A DNA stretch of 64,000 nt, taken from Lycocorax pyrrhopterus obiensis. Lineage: Eukaryota; Chordata; Aves; Passeriformes; Paradisaeidae. Each line of letters starts with the position of its first letter. Position 1 is the stretch's first letter. Made by a program: the position numbers and the translations under genes. Location of the stretch: the NCBI GenBank assembly GCA_014706295.1, contig JACSVZ010000002.1, forward strand, positions 135,704,682 through 135,768,681, written 5' to 3'. Below the pieces are notes generated by a model. That model was not told the origin of the DNA, ran no database searches, and worked only from the letters and a program-made list of their open reading frames with translations. Of this stretch, positions 57,130-64,000 are shown in pieces.

Positions 57130-60100
57130 TAAGCTTTTTATCATATAGCCAAGAGGAAAAGTGTTAGTGTCAATCTTAGCTGATGTGTGTCTATAATGTC
57201 TGCAAGAAGCATTCTAATCCTTATCCTCAGCTGTGATATTCATATCAACCAGGTCTCCTCTTGGGCCTTGCCATACATGACTCATCTTTACATTTGCAAT
57301 GGTGAGAATTTAGGCCATTCCCTTACACACCTGTTGTTCCTAAACTGCTGGCATGTGCTGGTGGCACTACCTACTCCCCAGTGTGTGATGACAACTATGA
57401 CAACAAAGGACCCAGGTAGTGACAAAGAAAGCTATACAATACTTATCTAAATTCTCAGCCTCTTCCAGTTCTTGACACTCTAACTTGTTCTGTTCCAGTT
57501 TACTAACACAGTGCAAAAATAACAACACAAAATCTACAGGCTTGTGTTTCTTAAGTGCTTTCACTTGAAGTGTAGAGACGTTACCTTGCAGTTCAAGAAT
57601 TAAGAACAATGTAATGTTCTGATCCTGTTCTTTATTACCTTTTCCTTTTTCTATTATTAATTGGGATAATTATTTTGTTCTTCCTATAGGAGTGTACCAA
57701 GTTTCTTGGGCTCAGAACAGGTAGGAAGTACTATCAGGGATAAATGAAAGAACTGCAAGAAATTATACCTTCATGCATGAGCACTTTATTAAAAGAGGCT
57801 GTAAAAGAGTTTAACATCAATACAAAGATGAAAAGCACTCTAAAGCTACATCCCACATCAAGTTTATATATTCACATGTATGTGTAAAATTCAGTCAATA
57901 TTAACAACCATATACACACAAAACTATCTTGCACATTCCTGTTTCTAAACTACACAATAAAAAAAAGTCAATTAAAACTCAATGAACTTTAAATCAATCT
58001 GGAAATAAAACAGAAAAGGCCTGGGGGTTCCACTGTCAAAACCAGTACATGATTTTCATATTATCTTCAGTCTTGTCAATCATTACAATGTTCTCTTCAC
58101 TTACCAGGGTTCTGGCAGAAACAATTAATTACTCATATACTTTCTTTGGTCAAGGTAATCTTTAAGAGCCTTTTTAATCTTGTGTTGAAATGGAACACAG
58201 ATATTAATCTCTGGAATATTAGAAACTGGTCTGTATGCACAAATTTTTTACTTGTGCCACAGCTGGTGTTTTAAACCCCAGAGGAAAGCTGGAGGATGTA
58301 ACAAAAAATAAGAAATTTCAAAAGCTTGTTTTCAGATAAAGATTTCAGCAGTAGTTAAAACACAAAATCATGTTCAGAATGCTGAGAAAGTAAACAGTTT
58401 TTATAATCTCCTACTGATGAGAAAGAGGAAAAAATAACCCAAATACTTTCTCACTGTGGGAAAATCCTTCCTTGACATTTTTTCAGCTCCTTATTGGGTC
58501 TTAATTCCTGTAGAAGAACTTTTAACTAATACTAGAATTTATGCCTTGCAGAAATAAAAATACGTCTTCCTAGATAGTATCTCCTGTTACTAAAGCAACC
58601 TAATTAGATAGACTGTTGCTTAACAATAAAAATGAAGACTGATTTTCTTTCCTTTCCACAAATACCTGCAAGAAATATATACTTTAAAAATGGAAATGTT
58701 GTTTCTGTTTCTTCTTTTACCAACAACCCATGAAGTAGCAGATCAGGGTAACACTGTGATGGAGGTATACAGGCCCTAGTATTGCGGTTCTGTGACTTAT
58801 TCTGATTACCAGCCACATGAAAATGCTGATCAGTAATTATCTCTTGCAATATCAAACAAAATTCCTATGTGAGTCAATAAGATGATCCTCTTTTCATCTA
58901 CCGACAGGATAACATTCATTAGAAAGAGGAAGCCTTTCCTAATCAGACTTTTCTCTCTCATCACATGTGAAGCTATTAGCATTTACCACTTGAATGTAAG
59001 TGAGAAAGACACAGTTTCAACCAGGAAAATGTTGAGGCAAAGTAGCTCTTGAAAACTGAATGATTTTGAACTAACTTTTTATAACCATCAGTGAGCTCTT
59101 AATCTCTGAAACATGCATACGGATTACTAGTTTTACATATGTTACAGCCTGGTTTGTTGGCTCTATCAAATGTAGACCCTCATCTGTCATTTAACAACCA
59201 TCTGGTGTCTGTTGGCAAAGCATCACTTCATCATCTGTAGAATATTGTTCATGTGAGGGCTCTAGTCCTAAAGCAAATCTAGAGATATTCATATATTCAG
59301 AATGACCAGGTCCTTTTTTTTCTCTTGCTGATCTCAACTTTCTGAAACATAATTGATATACGAAGTGTCATTTTCAAGCAGAAACATATTTAACTGTCCT
59401 TCAGACCCTGAGGCTTAAAATTAGATACTGATGTCCATATTTAGGTACACAACAAGAAGTCTGTTTAGGATTAAGAGAACCAATCAGCATATGTCACTCA
59501 CATAGACTCCAGCTCAAGTTTTCAGGTGCTCATCTGTCCTCACTGTGCCCAGCAAGTCTTGTAGGTGTTCAATAAGGTAATTCATCTATAATGCTAAATG
59601 TGAATTGAAAGTTGTAGTTTTAAAGAGCAGCTCTTAAAGCTATTTGCTGTACTAATTTTCCATACATTAACAGCCTTTGACAAGTGCCTCTCTAATTTTC
59701 TAACTTTTGCTTTGATTTTATATTGTTGTTTAATAGAATATCAGTAAGCCATCAGATTCAGTGGAAAAGAAACAATGGCTTCCCAAAATTTGATTTGATG
59801 CCAAATTTTGAAATTCTATGCAAGTACAATAAGACAATTATGCAGAGTTTCTGCCAAGTGTAGATTACTGTACAAACGTTTTGAAATAATATCAGTGTTA
59901 TAATAAAGGAGAGATTCTGACATCTTTTTAGATGTTTGGATACAGTCAATGATGTATTGGGGATTTTTTTGTTTCCCATCTGGGGCCTTTGGTTGAGAGT
60001 TGCTGGGATATTAAAGCACAATCAGTCTATTTTCTCCAGTGTGTAATTTTCTCAGAAAACCTTGGGCAACTCTGTTGATTTTTCAGTCGTTCTTACTGTG

Positions 60101-60888
60101 CTCAAAGATGACAATGTAAGTGCTTGCAGGCAGTCTCAAGGAGTTGTTAACCACAAATTTTGTCATGTGGAATTTTCTAGCTTTGGGAATATGCAAAAAT
60201 ATGTCTTAGGTACATTTGAAACCTATTATTTGTCACATTCAATGTTCTTCTGAAAAATGAATTATTCTGTTAGCTATTCAATGCCTGCAGTTCTTTGTCT
60301 TTCGTTCAGATATATAACATAATCAGAACTCAGTTGTCACTAGTAAGCAGATGAATGTTTGTGTGTGGGTTGTAACTCTAATAACGTGTCTTCCCTGCAG
60401 TCGAGAGGACTTGTGTATGGGTGGTGCTGTCATTATTGTATCTATAGAAAAGTAAGGCACCATATGTACTAGCTGCTCAAATTGATTTAGCAGCTTCTGC
60501 TGAGTTTGGCTACAGTACTATGAGTAGTTAGATGAAACAGTTTCATTCTCATTCTTAGCTTACATCTTTCTGCCATCTCAATGTATTTCTGTATTAAAAG
60601 TTACTAACTGAACTTTAAATTACTGATTTTCGATGCTTAAACTCTCTTGGGGTAGAATAAAGAGAAGACATCCAATTTTAAATAGCTGGAAAACCTTTTA
60701 TTTCTCCTCAGTTCTTATGCTTTATTTTCATGTTTAAAGTTCTCAGAGAAAGTTATCCTGAGTAACTGAGAATATTCCTAAAAAATTACTTTTTCTATCC
60801 TTATCTGCTTAAAGATATGTATTTTGTGATGTGTTTAGTGCTACGGTAGATTATAACAAAGCAATCACTGTGTTTTTCCAAAGTAATT

Positions 60889-60904
60889 TCATGAATATTC
60901 ATGA
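60889..60904. promoter_or_regulatory. 16-bp perfect palindrome resembling a dimeric POU-factor site
   Basis: TCATGAATATTCATGA is exactly self-complementary. Its core ATGAATATTCAT resembles the MORE-type element (ATGCATATGCAT and variants) bound by pairs of Oct/POU proteins. Function is inferred from the motif only. Confidence 0.3.
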
Positions 60905-62194
60905 TGAAATAAACTGTTTCAGCATTTTTTTCTGACCTTTGGCATTGCATATGTCCTGCTTGCTTTTGAATTAGCTAAATATTGAATAAGAAATGAAAAA
61001 GTTCTTGTTGAATAATGTCACCTGATATTAAGCATTCAGAGGTTGGAACATTATTTGCTAAAATGAAGTTTTGGGTGAACCTAATAAGGAGCACAGTGCA
61101 GGAGTGGACTTGAAGTCAACCTCAATACCAGACTTGCCAGCTTTTCTCATTCTTATTTAAGGCTGGTACAATCTATGTTTAGCTCTGATACAAGATTTTA
61201 CTGCTTTGGATATGAAGGGAAACCTCAGACAACAAGGCAAATTTAGATACAGATAAAGATGAACTCAAATTTCTTAAGAGTGCAGGTATCCACTCCTGTC
61301 AAATGTGTATGTTTCATGGCATTGTATACCAGGCTGCCACACATTTTTTTGTTTGCTTCTTTATAACTACAATAGGTGACCACCTCTGAATTGAGAAGAT
61401 GATTTAGACTTCCTGCAAGGACCTTTGGGGCAATTGTTAAGGGCAACAATTCCAGACACAAAGTCAAATAGGATTATAGGCACACTGAATCCATTCTGTA
61501 TTTTGGTTTGGTCTCAGGATTTGAATCCTTTATGGTCTCAGTGATTTTCCTGAGCAATAGCAATACAGAGGCAAAATATTTTCCAGAATTTTTGAAAGAC
61601 TAAAGTGATCCTTCTCCTTTTGCTGTCTTAACTATTCAAAATTACACTGTTTTGAGTTTAATAAAAGAATGTAGCATCACAAATTAAACTCATACTTTCC
61701 ATAAAAGGTAAAAATCTGACTTTGAAAACAGTCAGAAACTGTATCTTACATATACATGTGTTACCTAGAAGATGTTATAACTAAGATATTCTCTATCTCA
61801 CAAAAATACTAAAATTCTATATGTCTTTGATTGACTTCTCACCAATCAACCAGTGTACCTGCACTTGTATCTCTGCTGTTTTGTTGTCACACTGTGGAAA
61901 CTCTTCTGCTGCTCTGTGACTCAGTCACCATCTTCAACATGGCTACTTACCAGGTCCTGTTTGTTAATTGGAGACTTATTAATTGGATTCTGAGAGCATC
62001 TGCTAGATTTGAGATTTAAGCAGAATCATGTTAAATATCTGGATCCCCACTGAACCAGCATCTGAGTGCTCAGATGTTACCTCTGATCTCCCAGTGATGA
62101 GAGGTTTCTTGGGAACACCCAGAGAAACCATTTTTGGGTGTGCAGAAATGTTTTTGCTCAGAAACATCTACTGTATCTGTGACCAGTGTTGACA

Positions 62195-62490
62195 GAGCAT
62201 AACCAAACCTAACCCTCCTGCAAACGCCCTTCCTGGCCAGTCTGGGACCATATCTGACCCTGGTTTCCCTCACAGGGCCTGTTCCTGACCCCTGCATGTG
62301 GGCTGACACCCCAGCCTGGCTTCATCCTGTGCCCAAGGACACGCCCAGGGCTGGGGCTGCCTCAGTGCCCCCAGCTGCCTTGCCTCTGGCTGAGGTGGTG
62401 GGAATGGCCCAGGCTGCCAAGTCCTGCCCTGCCCTGCTGCCTTGGGCAGTCCCTGCTGTCCCCAAACCCCAGAGAGCAGCTGTCCCATGA
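62195..62490. other. GC-rich island in AT-rich DNA
   Basis: About 300 bp dominated by CCTGCC, CTGCCTTG and GGCTGCC words, with few CpGs, in strong contrast to both flanks. Overlapping frames of 64, 78 and 79 codons on both strands are a by-product of the low stop density. A polypyrimidine-AG (TTTCCCTCACAG, about 62265-62276) resembles a splice acceptor. I do not recognise a repeat family or protein domain; it could be an unlisted repeat, an exon of a non-coding RNA or a GC-conversion patch. Confidence 0.4.
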
Positions 62491-64000
62491 GGCACTCTGA
62501 CTTCAAGAAATTAAAAGTGAGATGTGTTAAAGTTCAACCTAACTCTGGAAATGCAATTGTGTTGAAAGTGGTGAGTATTCAAATTTGCTTTGCTTCACAG
62601 GGTCTTTTTGGAGTACACAGTGTTTTGAGTGAAAAAGTATATGGGAACTGAAGAGTCCCTCCAGAGAAAAAGTGCCATTATTCTGATGAGAAAAATGCAA
62701 ATGGCTTTTCAAGCTTAGTTTCTGATTATGGGGGACACTGACTGGGAGGAATGGGTCTGACAATTGCATTGTCGTAGGGTTTGGAAAAGCATTGCAGAAG
62801 ATCCTAACTGTGTCAGACCCAGTTAAATGTGCATGCTGATGAACCAGTTTTCCATTCTCCATTTAAATTAATGCTTTCAGAAATTTAAAACATAAGCAAA
62901 GTTGAGGGGACTTGACACTGTACAGCTATTTTTGTCCTGACAGAGCTTGTGAAAGATTCTAGTCAGTTTTGTAAAGGTGTAGTGCTAATTCTTTCTCATT
63001 CATTAACTAAGAAATAACAGCTCATAAGTGCTTTTAGACATTCTCTCTGCATTAATGTGGTTCCCTGACTACTCTATAATGTGTCACTTGCGAAGACTAG
63101 ACTTTCCTTTGGGTTATAAAATTTTGTTAATGGAGAATTTGAAATTATTCTCTTTACTTCCTCAAAAGCTTTTTCTTGTATTTCTGTCCATTCCCCCATG
63201 ATGACTTTAAATTAGTTGGCTCAGAAGCTCATATTCTTTTTCCACAAGTTATTAAGAAAGTCTAGCACTACCCTTAAAGTTCTTTGACTCTGACATATTT
63301 ACAGGCCTGAACATCTTTTTGGTTTTTTTCAGATCACAGTTTAGTCATGTTTTGTCAGCAAAAGTATGACACAAGGCACTTTCTCTTACTAAGCCAAATA
63401 AAGTGCAACTTCAGGTTAGACAGATTCTGTTTAAAATTTTTCTTAGTTAATTTCAGTTTCTGCTTGTGACCTGTTCTCAAGTAATGAAAATGTCAGCAAT
63501 TATTTGTTTAACAGTCAGACAGTTTTTCTTGACTTCAATTTAGTTTCGACCAAGTGATTTCTTACATGTATTATGCTTTTAACTACACATAATTATGCAG
63601 CATCTAATAGAATAATAATCCTGGTGAAATACCCTCTGTAACTTCTATTTCTTGTTCAGTGATCTTGAATGCAACTATGTTATTTACAGTCTTATGGTAA
63701 CTTTACCCCTAAGGATATATGGTTTGACTAGTTTTTCCTCAAAGCTCATATAACTTTTTATTTCTTTTTTTTAAGGCTTTACAAATAACCTGATTGCTTA
63801 TTATTCAATAAGCATCACATATACTTCCACCTATTGTTCTGTACAGAAAGAGTCTGCATCTTGAAAAGGAATTTTCACCGTACTTTAGGCAATATCACCA
63901 ATTTAGTTTTTCATGTTTTAGATACTGAAATACTCATGGAGCTTAACTTTTGCCTGCACTTTCTAAATACCTTTGGTTTGTGATATAGCAGTGATGAAAA

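Larger units (their letters stand above)
57130..64000. other. Long unique region to the window end, no gene seen
   Basis: No transposon is recognised in the last 6.9 kb. It contains a 16-bp palindrome (60889-60904) and a GC-rich island (62195-62490), listed separately. Frames up to 107 codons (62539-62862 minus) show no motif and no splice context I would trust. Confidence 0.5.

Noticed and set aside
57780..58000. TTTATT words suggesting the 3' end of a minus-strand mRNA
   Set aside because: AATAAA-type words are frequent in this AT-rich region, and no coding part is found to the right.
62539..62862. 107-codon minus-strand frame
   Set aside because: No domain, ordinary AT-rich composition, no splice or start support.
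1..64000. CRISPR arrays, tRNA or rRNA genes, bacterial operons, phage or plasmid features
   Set aside because: None seen on reading. Repeats, composition and LINE/LTR content are those of vertebrate nuclear DNA.

Overview
The window looks like a stretch of bird nuclear genome, most probably from a songbird. The evidence is in the repeats: at least eight fragments of CR1, the dominant LINE of birds, with the typical CR1 3' end (ATTCTGTGATTCT / ATTCTATT-type terminus and no poly-A tail), and several endogenous-retrovirus solo LTRs whose ends and internal sub-repeats match LTR families I know from passerines. The family resemblance is from memory and was not checked by search. The sequence between the repeats is visibly AT-rich, with long A/T runs and few CpGs. 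I see no exon chain, no rRNA or tRNA gene, no CRISPR and nothing prokaryotic. It reads as intergenic DNA or the inside of a very long intron; the sequence alone does not say which.

Layout. 1-7.1 kb: a short CR1 3' end (868-1115, minus), a complete solo LTR (3522-4596, minus), a truncated LTR of the same family in opposite orientation (5224-5885, plus) and a CR1 3' fragment (6425-7090, minus). 7.1-18.9 kb: mostly unique AT-rich sequence, with a CR1 end carrying a CT microsatellite inside it (13904-14158) and a 267-bp AAAAG microsatellite (14778-15044). 18.9-20.3 kb: two solo LTRs 142 bp apart on the same strand; the first has a perfect 6-bp target-site duplication. 20.3-27.7 kb: unique sequence, a candidate conserved non-coding block near 23.4-24.0 kb and a possible degraded LTR at about 26.0-26.4 kb. 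27.7-35.6 kb: two long CR1 fragments on the plus strand. 35.6-47.5 kb: unique sequence with an unusually perfect hairpin (40641-40685) and two minus-strand CR1 fragments. 47.5-64 kb: a CR1 end, a third LTR family (56570-57129), a 16-bp palindrome resembling a paired POU-factor site, and a GC-rich island near 62.2-62.5 kb.

Coding content is limited to decayed pieces of CR1 ORF2 (reverse transcriptase C-terminal parts), all broken by frameshifts, deletions or loss of catalytic residues. The other open frames are short and explained by repeats or chance. I did not find a convincing new biological system. The most checkable observations are the exact LTR boundaries, the LTR cluster, microsatellite growth inside a CR1, the 40.6-kb hairpin, the SOX/TCF-like tandem repeat at 50.7 kb and the POU-like palindrome at 60.9 kb.
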